Source: Aneurinibacillus soli (GTDB taxonomy: Bacteria; Bacillota; Bacilli; Aneurinibacillales; Aneurinibacillaceae). Taken from it: a stretch of DNA of 64,000 bases. The notes beneath the pieces were generated by a model. The model saw only the letters and a program-made list of their open reading frames with translations. It was not told where the DNA came from and made no database searches. Numbering within the stretch: the stretch's first letter is position 1; each line of letters begins with the position of its first letter. The stretch is from assembly GCF_002355375.1 (NCBI RefSeq), contig NZ_AP017312.1:1877001-1941000 (forward strand), in the 5' to 3' direction. A program made the position numbers and the translations under genes. Positions 9,153-18,326 of the stretch are shown here, piece after piece.

Positions 9153-12100
9153 ATGAAGGTAAAGAGTACAGTAAAACTTGGAACTGCTACAAACTTACTG
9201 ATGGGCTTAAATCCCTACTGGCGTTTCGGTAGTGAAGCAGAAGATGCATTGTTTCGTCCGGATAACAAGCCGTTAGTCGAGCTCGAAATTGAAATCAATC
9301 CGGTGGAATTAACCTGGAGTTATCCAGAAGTTTCGCTCCATGATTCAGTAGAAAGCTTGCTGGATGAGGTATATCCATTCTCGATTGAAAATCCATCCGA
9401 TGGAACGAAAGCGCCGATCCTTCCGTCCGGTCCGTTGCTGATTGGAGACAAAGATAAAGATAGCGCGATGAAAGAATTGTCGACGATGCTTGGGATCGAT
9501 CTGAGCAACCCGGATTACGGCTATGCACTTGTGCAGCTTCGGCGCACAGTCGGTACAGCTGAACATCCATGCGTAGAACAAGGAATACGAATCAACCCGA
9601 ATCCCGCGAGAATCCCGGTAACGTTTGGGGTTGATGAAGCCTTCAGAAAAAAACTAACCATGCTTCGTCCGTGCAGCGATCGTGCAGGACAATTCAGTCC
9701 AGACAACATCACAAAAGACATTGCGCTTGATTATCTGGATTTCTATCAAAAATACGGCACACATTTTGTATCGCGAGTAACAACAGGGGATATTATTTTT
9801 CAAATATTCGCATATCCATCGTATCGTTTTCAAAAGGTAAAAAAAGCGTACGAAAAAACAAGCCAGCCGATTAGCGGACCTGACGCTATCTCATTTCGTT
9901 ATTTTACGACGAATGCTACTACAGGAACGTATGGGTATGTCAAAGAATACAGCCGCATTCTTTCATTTAGTGGTGATAAGATGCTTAAACAATCCATCGA
10001 AGCGGGGGAGTGGCAGGAAGCGAACTGGGCAGAAACCACCTCAATTTTTGCTCCTTTTCAAGAGGATACGCTGGTATCATTGGACAGGCTCGATGAAGAG
10101 TGCACGCAAACGGTCGTCACGGGAATTGAACTTACGTCATTAAGCTTATTCGCTGAACATAACCGCACAAAAGCGTGGACAAGAATTTTCAAATCAGCCA
10201 TCGTCCAAAAATACAAAGGACGGATTCCCGTCGATTTTGTACCGTACTGCACATGCGATATGAAAACAAAACTTCCGCAGGGGGACATTCCTGGTTTCAT
10301 CTCTACAATAGCAACACCGACGATCAATGTATACAAACCAACGCTAGACTTATCACAGATGCAATTTGTTGCCAAAGAAGTAGTGAAAACAGGAACCTTT
10401 TTCGCCAACATTCTTCATTGCTCTGAGGAAAATACCATTCATCTTCCGGGTACGGATGTCGCCATGACAGCGCAGGTGATCGATATGGCACATGCGCACT
10501 CACTGCCGATCCTTGCTCTAGATGATACAGCTTTTGCTTCTTTTATGTTGTCCTGCCGCCGATTCCTTGGCGCAATGATGGTGCGTAATGAAACGGACAC
10601 CAAACATTATACGATTGTCGATGGCCTTACGTACGTTCTGTGTGATGGATTACATCACCGCTACAGTGTGACCGTCGAGACAGACATACGTACGGTACCA
10701 CACGCAGACTTGCTTGCACGTTTTGCAAGTAGTATCGAATTTTCTTATGTTTTTGCCCAATCCTTGCTGAATGGAGCAACAGCGACTAAGCAAGTACGCG
10801 AATTTGCAAAAAACGCGTTGCTTTGGCTCAGTGAAGTGATTCCGGAAGATACGACAGAGCTTGAGCTAGCAGAGCTGCGCGTGCGTGCACTCGATCTAGC
10901 GAAAACGGCGTCTGATCCGATTCCAGGTGCATTCGTTCCGCTGCTGCCTTACAGCGATTATGAGAAACAGGTGCATGCGATTCTTGATTTTGTGAAAGAA
11001 ATCAACGAACAAATGCAGATAAACCAAGAAGAGATCGAAAGACGAAAACAAAGCGAGCTTATCATTGATGTTGCCAAAAAAATGAATGAAAATATCATTC
11101 AATCGGGTGAGTTGTTGGCAAAAGTGATTGAAGCGAGTGCCGCACAGCAAAGCGATCTCGCCGCGTACTACGGCTCGATTGTTGCGCAAAAAAAGACGGA
11201 ATACGAACGCCAGCAACAAAAAATGGATGAGCTTGAAATTGCCGTGCAGCAGCAGCAAAGCGAAGTGCGGGAAGCAGTGGAGAACTATAAGCAGGCACTT
11301 AAAGATTGGCAAACACGAGAATGGATCAAATTTGGACTCGACATTGCGACCAATTTGTTTGATGCAGGAACGACCGTACTCATTCCTGCAAAATCCATTA
11401 CGTCTGTGAAAGAACTCGGGTTAACGGTACAAAGAATGAAAAAGGTGCTGGGTGTGCTTAATTCTACATTTAAATTATACACATCGGCTAACACGAGCGT
11501 CGAATCGATCAAAAATGCACAAGCATCCCTTGACGGCGTAGACGAGATGGATACAATGGCAAATCTGGCGTGGGATGAGATGAGCCAGCACATGAAAGCC
11601 ATTCTGGCAACCGCTCCATCTGACCCTGAAGTGAACCGCTGCAAAGCTCGTCTTGATGAAGCGTTTGGTATTCTTGTCCTGCGAGGCAAGGCATTAGCTA
11701 GCACCAAATCGTCTGCTCGTGATCTTGCCCGCGATATATACATCCAGCAAAAACAGCAGATCATCAATGAAGCGCAGCGCAAGCGCTTAAGCGATCTGCA
11801 AGGCTATTTAAAACCGGAAAAAATTGGTGACTTACAGCTCAATAAGATTGACTTAATCGGTTTGACCGGTCATCTGACGTCTATTCAGAATCAGATGATG
11901 GGGATTTTAGCTGAAGCGTTTCTCCTGCAAGATCAAGCACTGCAATATCAATTCCTGCAACCGGCTACAAACATCGATACGTTCGACTTGCCCGGATTTA
12001 GAAGTGCATTAGCGCGGCAGGAAACAAACAAAATTAAAGCGAAAACATTGTTAAATCAATACCAAACGACCACAACGACACCGATTGACGTTGAGATTCA

Positions 12101-14108
12101 CGGAGTAGTTACCGATCAGCTGATAGGTGGAAATGTGTTTCAAGTGGCGATCCAGCCGGATGCTTTGGAATTTTTAAAATATGTTCAGCTAAGAGTTGTC
12201 GCGGTGACAGCGAAAATTGATGGAATCGCTTCTACAGACAGCGGCAGCTATCTCATCAATCTTGCATGCCAGGGCGCACCTTTTTATGATCGAGATGCAG
12301 AAAGAAATGCACGGATGTTCACAACCCTGCGTCGAGAGCGAACATATGAGTATGAGGTTGGAACAAACCAGCCCAAGTTTATTGACGAAGGCATGTCATG
12401 GTCAGAAGATGTAAACCCCATTACCCCGTTTACGATATGGGAGATGAGTCTACCGAATACGAAGTGTAATCAAGGCATTCGATTCAAAGATCACACGGTC
12501 ACGATTACACTGTCGTTTACGCTCAAGGCAAGAATAAAAGATGCGCCGGCGCGTCGGCTATTGATGGCGGCAGCAGGTGCACCGTCTGCTCCGGATATTG
12601 TCGCAAGAATGTACCAGCAAGGATCTTCATTAAACAATTGGGATGTCGTATTCAATATGACACTCGATAAAATCAATGATACGTTGCAGAAGCAATATAT
12701 TGAATATAAAAATAACGATACACAATTCGGCGGAAAAATTAGCGCAGACATCAAAACACAGATTAGAAAAAATAAGTATGCGATCAAAAAAATAGACATG
12801 GAATACGGGTATCCAAGCGTAACATTCCTCCCGAACAATAATCAGCATGTTCAATTAGAAATGCAAATTACCGGGGGAACGTTGACGGAATGCGAGCAAA
12901 AAGAGGGCGAGCAGCCTGAATGTGATCCGACTGTATCTATAAAAAAAGGAATCTTACAGGCGGTTGTACCTATTGAGAAAATCAAAGGTGTGGTCGAGGG
13001 ACAAAGTAACGACGTCTATAGCGTTGCTCTTAACTTGGAGCAAGGAAGTTTTTCCGCCAAAGGCATTGAGCTTAGTGATGAAGAATCGCTGGATATGAGT
13101 GACGGAGAACTTGTTGCGTTCAATGAAGGGGTCAAAGCTTACTTTGAAACTCATAAAATTTCCTATATTATTAACTCGCTCGATTTGTCAAACATCACAA
13201 CGTTGGAAGATTTGCGGCCACATGAATTCTATTTCAAAACATTAAAAACACAGAGTGGAAATGAAATCTTGCAGTTGTTTATTCAAACCGCGAACCGTAC
13301 CGCTTTCGATTATAGTCAAACGTTCCTTAATAAGCTGCCAGAGCCAATTCCGCAAGGTGCGGAGTGCAGTCTGCTTGTGAATAGCAGGATATTTTTTGAT
13401 AAGATCATTCCTGCCAGCATGGATAAAGGGGGATGGAACATCAAGGGTTCGAATCCAAATGATCCAGATAAAGCATGGTACAGCTACTTTACAGAGGGAT
13501 TGATAAATGGAAATATTGATTTAAGCAGGTTGGATAATAGAAAAACTTATACCGCGTATGGGTCGTCGAAGGATATTGATAAGAAGTATTGGATTCCTGG
13601 TGGTAACAATGTCGCCTGGTCAATCAGCGGAATGACGATAATCCCATCACCAGAGGGAAGACTGAAACTTGGGTATTCTCAGAAACAAACGCAATCATTT
13701 ACTGAAAAAGTTTGCGAGCGGGTGTCTATCGGGGATTGGCATTGTACAGAAAATTCATTGAGTACCGATTTCAACATGAGTATTTCTGCTACTTTACCTC
13801 TTAGCATAGGAGGCACAGGAAGAGATCAAAAAATACAAATTCGTGTTTCCAATCAATCCATTGACGTTGATGGAAGAACGTCGGGGGGTGGACCATGCGG
13901 CTCTGATGACTTGCAGGCACAAGTCAATCAAGCTCTAAAGGATCAAATCCCAGGACAGGTTGCTGACAAGATTAATGTCGATTTTGAACCCGTTTCTGTG
14001 TTTGCGTTGAAGAATTTGCTTTTCCCAAGTAAGAATTATATTAATCTAACAGAGGTATATGCACCTGGTGATTTAGTTATTTTTGGTAATTTCACAAGCG
14101 AATCGTAA
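9153..14108 (+). CDS. Giant MACPF-like protein with helical centre and P47/TULIP-like C-terminus (putative pore-forming effector)
   Basis: A 1651-residue protein with no match that I can name end to end. Residues 194-212 read YLDFYQKYGTHFVSRVTTG, which fits the MACPF signature (Tyr-Gly-Thr-His-aromatic at 201-205, then a Gly), so residues about 20-370 are taken as a membrane-attack-complex/perforin fold. Residues about 600-715 are a charged, Gln/Glu-rich coiled coil; 715-970 stay mainly helical with an amphipathic stretch (FGLDIATNLFDAGTTVLIPA). From about 990 the sequence becomes beta-rich. The last 260 residues (SRIFFDKIIP, WSISGMTI, then VSVFALKNLLFPSKN and EVYAPGDLVIFGNF) resemble clostridial P47/OrfX proteins, which are TULIP lipid-binding folds; this last point is from memory. 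No signal peptide. GAGGTGG precedes the ATG. Monocistronic. Confidence 0.72.
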   Translation: MKVKSTVKLGTATNLLMGLNPYWRFGSEAEDALFRPDNKPLVELEIEINPVELTWSYPEVSLHDSVESLLDEVYPFSIENPSDGTKAPILPSGPLLIGDKDKDSAMKELSTMLGIDLSNPDYGYALVQLRRTVGTAEHPCVEQGIRINPNPARIPVTFGVDEAFRKKLTMLRPCSDRAGQFSPDNITKDIALDYLDFYQKYGTHFVSRVTTGDIIFQIFAYPSYRFQKVKKAYEKTSQPISGPDAISFRYFTTNATTGTYGYVKEYSRILSFSGDKMLKQSIEAGEWQEANWAETTSIFAPFQEDTLVSLDRLDEECTQTVVTGIELTSLSLFAEHNRTKAWTRIFKSAIVQKYKGRIPVDFVPYCTCDMKTKLPQGDIPGFISTIATPTINVYKPTLDLSQMQFVAKEVVKTGTFFANILHCSEENTIHLPGTDVAMTAQVIDMAHAHSLPILALDDTAFASFMLSCRRFLGAMMVRNETDTKHYTIVDGLTYVLCDGLHHRYSVTVETDIRTVPHADLLARFASSIEFSYVFAQSLLNGATATKQVREFAKNALLWLSEVIPEDTTELELAELRVRALDLAKTASDPIPGAFVPLLPYSDYEKQVHAILDFVKEINEQMQINQEEIERRKQSELIIDVAKKMNENIIQSGELLAKVIEASAAQQSDLAAYYGSIVAQKKTEYERQQQKMDELEIAVQQQQSEVREAVENYKQALKDWQTREWIKFGLDIATNLFDAGTTVLIPAKSITSVKELGLTVQRMKKVLGVLNSTFKLYTSANTSVESIKNAQASLDGVDEMDTMANLAWDEMSQHMKAILATAPSDPEVNRCKARLDEAFGILVLRGKALASTKSSARDLARDIYIQQKQQIINEAQRKRLSDLQGYLKPEKIGDLQLNKIDLIGLTGHLTSIQNQMMGILAEAFLLQDQALQYQFLQPATNIDTFDLPGFRSALARQETNKIKAKTLLNQYQTTTTTPIDVEIHGVVTDQLIGGNVFQVAIQPDALEFLKYVQLRVVAVTAKIDGIASTDSGSYLINLACQGAPFYDRDAERNARMFTTLRRERTYEYEVGTNQPKFIDEGMSWSEDVNPITPFTIWEMSLPNTKCNQGIRFKDHTVTITLSFTLKARIKDAPARRLLMAAAGAPSAPDIVARMYQQGSSLNNWDVVFNMTLDKINDTLQKQYIEYKNNDTQFGGKISADIKTQIRKNKYAIKKIDMEYGYPSVTFLPNNNQHVQLEMQITGGTLTECEQKEGEQPECDPTVSIKKGILQAVVPIEKIKGVVEGQSNDVYSVALNLEQGSFSAKGIELSDEESLDMSDGELVAFNEGVKAYFETHKISYIINSLDLSNITTLEDLRPHEFYFKTLKTQSGNEILQLFIQTANRTAFDYSQTFLNKLPEPIPQGAECSLLVNSRIFFDKIIPASMDKGGWNIKGSNPNDPDKAWYSYFTEGLINGNIDLSRLDNRKTYTAYGSSKDIDKKYWIPGGNNVAWSISGMTIIPSPEGRLKLGYSQKQTQSFTEKVCERVSIGDWHCTENSLSTDFNMSISATLPLSIGGTGRDQKIQIRVSNQSIDVDGRTSGGGPCGSDDLQAQVNQALKDQIPGQVADKINVDFEPVSVFALKNLLFPSKNYINLTEVYAPGDLVIFGNFTSES

Positions 14109-14225
14109 AAAGAATGAAGGAAGGGGCCGACTCAGAAGTCTGAAGAGACGAACGGGGAGGAGGCCCTTCTCTTCAGAAAGATGGCTTAACAGATGAAAAC
14201 TTTGAAGTGTTTATAAAGAACTAAC

Positions 14226-14247
14226 GCACCCATTGTGGTGCTTTTTT
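14226..14247 (+). terminator. Terminator of the MACPF-like gene
   Basis: Short stem GCACC/GGTGC with a six-T tail, 118 bp after the stop codon. It sits just before the convergent PH-like gene. Confidence 0.6.
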
Positions 14248-14249
14248 GT

Positions 14250-14615
14250 TTATGGCGCTCTAAATTGTGGGCATCGATGTAGAATTTCTTTTAGGAGTGA
14301 TTCGGGTTTCTCATGTTCAAAAACAACTTTTTGATATTCATGCCCTTCTAACTCTAAAATAACAACGTGTTCATGGTTTTCAAAGGAAAGGAAATACCAC
14401 TCTCCATTATGTAGAAAACGTCCTTCTTTCAGGTTCTTACCTATACCTGATGTACCAATGCGGAAGCTAAATGGAGAAACTTCAAATGTACCGGCGGAGA
14501 CTTTTTTAATAGTTGAGTAAGGAATTTCCAGCTCTCTTTTTAAAGCGGCGACACTGGTTAATCCGGTGAAACAAATGACCATCTTGTCTTCTTGCCATTC
14601 AATTTTTCTACTCAA
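14250..14615 (-). CDS. Small PH-like domain protein of unknown function
   Basis: A 121-residue, mostly beta-strand protein with one final helix (PESLLKEILHRCPQF), the order expected of a bacterial pleckstrin-homology-like domain. Stretches such as EIPYSTIKKVSAG and FRIGTSGIGKNLKEGRF and EWYFLSFENHEHVVILEL recall bacterial PH proteins; the assignment is by pattern only. The start is TTG at 14615, with GGAGGG six bases upstream; no ATG fits better. No membrane segment is seen. Confidence 0.7.
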   Translation of the reverse strand: MSRKIEWQEDKMVICFTGLTSVAALKRELEIPYSTIKKVSAGTFEVSPFSFRIGTSGIGKNLKEGRFLHNGEWYFLSFENHEHVVILELEGHEYQKVVFEHEKPESLLKEILHRCPQFRAP

Positions 14616-14741
14616 ATTATTCCCTCCTCATATGAATACGCAACGATATCTTATCACTTCAACTTTCGCAGAGCAAGTTAACTTGTTCTCTGATATTTGG
14701 TTTATCGTTATGGTTTGAAATGTGATATTGTGGAAAAAAGA

Positions 14742-14765
14742 TAGCACCCAAAGTAAAGGGTGCTA
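14742..14765 (-). terminator. Terminator of the MFS transporter gene
   Basis: Perfect 8-bp stem (TAGCACCC/GGGTGCTA) with a T tail on the minus strand (the A run at 14734-14739 of the plus strand). Confidence 0.75.
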
Positions 14766-14837
14766 AAGGCATAATGTATTTTCGAATAAAGAGTAGGATT
14801 TATAGGATACGGAGCGCTTTTATTATGGTTATTCGGA

Positions 14838-16082
14838 CTAGTCGCTGCTGTCATTACATTGATTCGCAGATCCTCCTACATGCATACGAAACAGCGGCAC
14901 GACCGTTAACATGCCAAGTAAAAATAATACACCTGCTGCTTCATATGCACCGACAAGTGTAATCGTTTTTTTCAGCCAGCCAGCCGCACTCATCGTCACA
15001 ACCATCATGCCCATAAACATCGGAGTAAGCACACCGTTCACACGTCCGATGTATGCTTCTTCAGACGCTTGTAAAATGAGCGTGCTTACCCCGATATGAA
15101 TACAAGGGAAGAATAAGCCATTAAAAAATTCCAGTACAAGCGTCAGTTTCATATCAGTTGACAGTCCGATGCCGCAAGCAGAAATCGCACTCACAAGCAT
15201 CCCCATCGCCAGCAATTTTTGTGGAGAAACTTTTTTAGCAAGCCCCATGACCAAGCCACCACCGATGAGCATCGCGAGACCGTTCACCATTAGAAGCCAT
15301 TGGACACTTTCTTTCGGAAGACCGAGCCGTTCCATTACAATAAAGACGGTGAGCGGCTGTAAAATTCCAACAGCAAGCCCGGCGAACAAGAAAGCCCCAC
15401 TGAGCGACTTTAATACAGGGGTCCGTAGTACATAACGAAATCCATCTACCATCTCCTGCCACACATTTTCTTCGCCTGTTTTCTCCTCCACTTGGTCAGG
15501 CGGAAGCAGTCGCAGCACGGCTGCTGATAATAAAAACGAGACACCCGTCACTCCAACCGCAATCTGAATCCCAAACGTTTGATACACAAACGTTCCTACT
15601 ATCGGGCCAATTACCATGAAGATGGCCATTAGTGATTGAAACATGGCCATACCAGCCTGTAGTTGTTCAGGGGCAACGTGAACTTTAAACAATTTCATGG
15701 CAGACGGTTGGGAAAACTGCGATAAAATCGCCGATACAAGCGTAACAAAAAAAACAGACTGCCATGTACCGAATACAAGTGTCAATAATACAGCGAATAC
15801 CGATAGTGCGCTTACGATGTCGCACCATACCATCGTCCGCTTCGGCGGCCAGCGATCCGCGTACGTGCCGCCGATAAAGGAAAATAGAAAAATCGGCGCA
15901 AACTCTGCGACCGAAATGAGCGAAACGGCTAATGGATTGTTGCCCGTTTTATCCATTACAAATAACAAAACAGAAAAATTGCGTACCCAGATGCCGACTT
16001 GCAGCAAAATTCCAGATAGCATAATCGTCTGTACAAATCGATTTTGAAACAAATTTGTCTTCCCAGGTATCGAATGTTCCAT
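14838..16082 (-). CDS. MFS transporter (DHA-type, TetV/EntS-like)
   Basis: A 414-residue membrane protein with about 12 hydrophobic segments. It shows the MFS loop 2-3 signature region (GGTYADRWPPKRTMVWCDIVSAL) and a central charged loop (PPDQVEEKTGEENVWQEMVDGFRYV), typical of the enterobactin-exporter/macrolide-efflux branch of MFS. The substrate cannot be told from sequence. GGAGGG lies before the ATG at 16082. The ribosome site of the divergent helicase gene lies about 145 bp away, so the two genes have separate promoters. Confidence 0.88.
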   Translation of the reverse strand: MEHSIPGKTNLFQNRFVQTIMLSGILLQVGIWVRNFSVLLFVMDKTGNNPLAVSLISVAEFAPIFLFSFIGGTYADRWPPKRTMVWCDIVSALSVFAVLLTLVFGTWQSVFFVTLVSAILSQFSQPSAMKLFKVHVAPEQLQAGMAMFQSLMAIFMVIGPIVGTFVYQTFGIQIAVGVTGVSFLLSAAVLRLLPPDQVEEKTGEENVWQEMVDGFRYVLRTPVLKSLSGAFLFAGLAVGILQPLTVFIVMERLGLPKESVQWLLMVNGLAMLIGGGLVMGLAKKVSPQKLLAMGMLVSAISACGIGLSTDMKLTLVLEFFNGLFFPCIHIGVSTLILQASEEAYIGRVNGVLTPMFMGMMVVTMSAAGWLKKTITLVGAYEAAGVLFLLGMLTVVPLFRMHVGGSANQCNDSSD

Positions 16083-16240
16083 TTTCTCACCCTCCTATAT
16101 CTGGTATCTGGGCTTCGTGCCTTAGTGATTATAGTATCCCCGCTTTCCTTTTGCAAGCTACCTTTCAATGGACACCTCGAACTGAAAGTGAGAAAATAAA
16201 AGCGATTATCCAAAATGCTTGTACATCAGGAGTTGTAGAC

Positions 16241-17926
16241 ATGTGGAGTTGGATTGAAAAAATAGGTAGTTGGTTTGGGAAGAAGAAACGAGAGAATGAA
16301 CAAGCGGAAGCGATTATCGAGCCTTCTGTATGGGATGAAGGGGAAGAAGCGGAGCTTCCAACGCTTGCAGACACAGGACATGAACCAGGAGCAGTGGTAT
16401 ATAAAAAGCGACTGCCTGAGGTTCCTGGAAGAAGAAAGGCGAGAAAAAAGCCCGTCCGTGTGATTGATCAGAAATTACTTCAGCTACTGGAGTATCGTAA
16501 TGACCTGGCTGTAGAATCAGTAGATTTCCCCGGGGATTATTCTCCGAAAGTTCCGTTACGTCCTCATCAAATTCAGTTATACAATGCCCTACTAAAGCGC
16601 GATGGTTTACTCATCGCCGATCAAGAAGGGGTGGGGAAGACTCCGCCGATTTTGTGTTCTCACGAAGCGAAGATACAGGCGGGGATGATTCAATGTGGGC
16701 TATATATTACGAAAGCGAGCTTATTACAAGACGTCTATAATCAGGCGCAACGATTTACTCATTTACGTGTCCTTATTCTAAAAGGAACGGTCGAACAACG
16801 CATGAGTATGTACGCTGACTTTTCCAGTCATCGGTATGATCTAGTGGTTATGTCATACGAGCAATTTCGTCAGGATATCGACCATGTGCTACATATCCAC
16901 CAAGAAAATCCGTTTGATGTGTGCTACTTAGATGAAGCACATAAAATCAAACATGCAGAATCACAAGTTGGCAAGGTTGTTCATCGGCTCGAAACGAGAG
17001 AACGATATGCGATCACCGCGACACCTGTGATTAACGGTGCTGATGATTTATATAACATACTGAAGTGGCTGCGCTGGCCTGTAACTTCCAAAGTATTTTA
17101 TGCAAGTGCGGTTGTCAACATGGAATCTTTAAAGGAGGCGTTGCGTACAAACATGATTCGCCGCTTGAAAGCAGATGTGATGCACAATCTTCCTCCTGTT
17201 ATCCCATACAATCTTACTGTCGAGCTTACAGAGCTACAGAGAGAATTATATGAAGCGGTAAAAAAAGCGATGCCGGGTGAAGTTTTTGAAGGGTTTTCGT
17301 TTTACCATATCCCGACGCCGCTCGCCAAGTACACGCGTCTGAGCCAGATTGCAGAGTCTGCTGAAATTGTAGGCGGAGCAGAAGGAACGGCAGGAAGCGG
17401 AAAACTGGAAATCGTAGAAGAGATAGTAGAGGATATCGTCTTACGGGGCGAAAAAGTCGTGATCTTTAGTCATTCACGCATTTTTGTAGAAATTATGCAT
17501 GAGTATTTTGAGAAGTATAATCCGGCTATTCTTCATGGGGAAATCAAGAATCGACAGCAACAAGTAGATAAATTCATGAACGATCCTACATGCTGGGTTA
17601 TGATCGGAAGCGAGTCTTCTAGTAGAGAAGGTTGGACAGGAACGATTGCGAACAATGTCATCTTTACAAGCAAACCGTGGTCTCCTGCGTATGTATCCCA
17701 ATGCGTCGGACGTGTGTGGCGTTTCGGAGCTGAGGTGCATGAGAATATTAACGTATATTCTCTGATTGGAGAGGGAACGGTTGATGAGAGTCTGGAGAAG
17801 TTGCTAGGTGAGAAGCAATATGTGATTAATCAGCTTATCGAAACCGGAACGAACCGCAGTGATATGCTGCGCCTTCTTATTGAAGAGGAGGAAAAAGCAC
17901 ACGATTCAATCAGGACAAGCTGGTAA
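16241..17926 (+). CDS. SNF2-family DNA helicase/ATPase (solitary)
   Basis: A 561-residue SWI2/SNF2-type ATPase. Motif I is LIADQEGVGKT (about residue 128; usual form D-x-GLGKT), motif II is DEAH (about 230), motif III is ITATPVINGADDLYNIL, and motifs V-VI are SREGWTGTIANNVIFTSKPW and QCVGRVWRFG. The N-terminal 90 residues are charged and lack a known domain. The longer reading frame from 16055 would overlap the divergent transporter start; the ATG at 16241 has CAGGAG eight bases upstream and is preferred. No nuclease, methylase or other defence gene is adjacent. It could be an RNA-polymerase-recycling RapA-type or a repair translocase, but the size and lack of extra domains leave this open. 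Confidence 0.85.
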   Translation: MWSWIEKIGSWFGKKKRENEQAEAIIEPSVWDEGEEAELPTLADTGHEPGAVVYKKRLPEVPGRRKARKKPVRVIDQKLLQLLEYRNDLAVESVDFPGDYSPKVPLRPHQIQLYNALLKRDGLLIADQEGVGKTPPILCSHEAKIQAGMIQCGLYITKASLLQDVYNQAQRFTHLRVLILKGTVEQRMSMYADFSSHRYDLVVMSYEQFRQDIDHVLHIHQENPFDVCYLDEAHKIKHAESQVGKVVHRLETRERYAITATPVINGADDLYNILKWLRWPVTSKVFYASAVVNMESLKEALRTNMIRRLKADVMHNLPPVIPYNLTVELTELQRELYEAVKKAMPGEVFEGFSFYHIPTPLAKYTRLSQIAESAEIVGGAEGTAGSGKLEIVEEIVEDIVLRGEKVVIFSHSRIFVEIMHEYFEKYNPAILHGEIKNRQQQVDKFMNDPTCWVMIGSESSSREGWTGTIANNVIFTSKPWSPAYVSQCVGRVWRFGAEVHENINVYSLIGEGTVDESLEKLLGEKQYVINQLIETGTNRSDMLRLLIEEEEKAHDSIRTSW

Positions 17927-17974
17927 GAGTTTGAAGTTTTATGATCGGGGGTTGTTGTTTTAAGGGGGGCTTTG

Positions 17975-18076
17975 ATGAATAGGTTATGGTTTGTAAGTCT
18001 TGCATCCGCTATCGTTATAATCGCCATAGTAACAATATCTGCTATAGTACCTGATTTGCTTTATCGAAATACATGA
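17975..18076 (+). CDS. Very small single-pass membrane protein (33 residues)
   Basis: A short frame MNRLWFVSLASAIVIIAIV... ending in PDLLYRNT. It is almost entirely one hydrophobic helix. AAGGGGGGC stands 4 nt before the ATG, and a strong terminator begins at its stop codon, which together argue for a real gene. It lies 48 bp after the helicase stop and may be co-transcribed with it. Function unknown. Confidence 0.6.
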   Translation: MNRLWFVSLASAIVIIAIVTISAIVPDLLYRNT

Positions 18077-18116
18077 GCCGGAACCCATTGATACAATTGG
18101 GTCCCGGCTCTTTTTA
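18075..18116 (+). terminator. Terminator after helicase/small membrane protein
   Basis: Long stem GAGCCGG-AACCCA with TGGGT-CCCGGCTC and a five-T tail. Confidence 0.88.
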
Positions 18117-18326
18117 GATTTATAAGAGTGTCTTCGAAATCATAATTTCGCCAAACTTTCCTTTGATTTTTCAGTAAAGTCAAAATATAAGTATATTTTT
18201 ACCAATAAAAAAGTTAAAATAAAGGTGCATTTACCGAAAATATTACCATTCTTATTATTTTTTCCTACTCCTACGACATTACTTTAAATCATTCCAATTG
18301 ATTTTAAGCCCAAAGGAGGAAAAACT

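Noticed and set aside
16055-16240. N-terminal extension of the SNF2 helicase frame
   Set aside because: It overlaps the start of the divergent transporter gene, and a well-placed CAGGAG supports the ATG at 16241.
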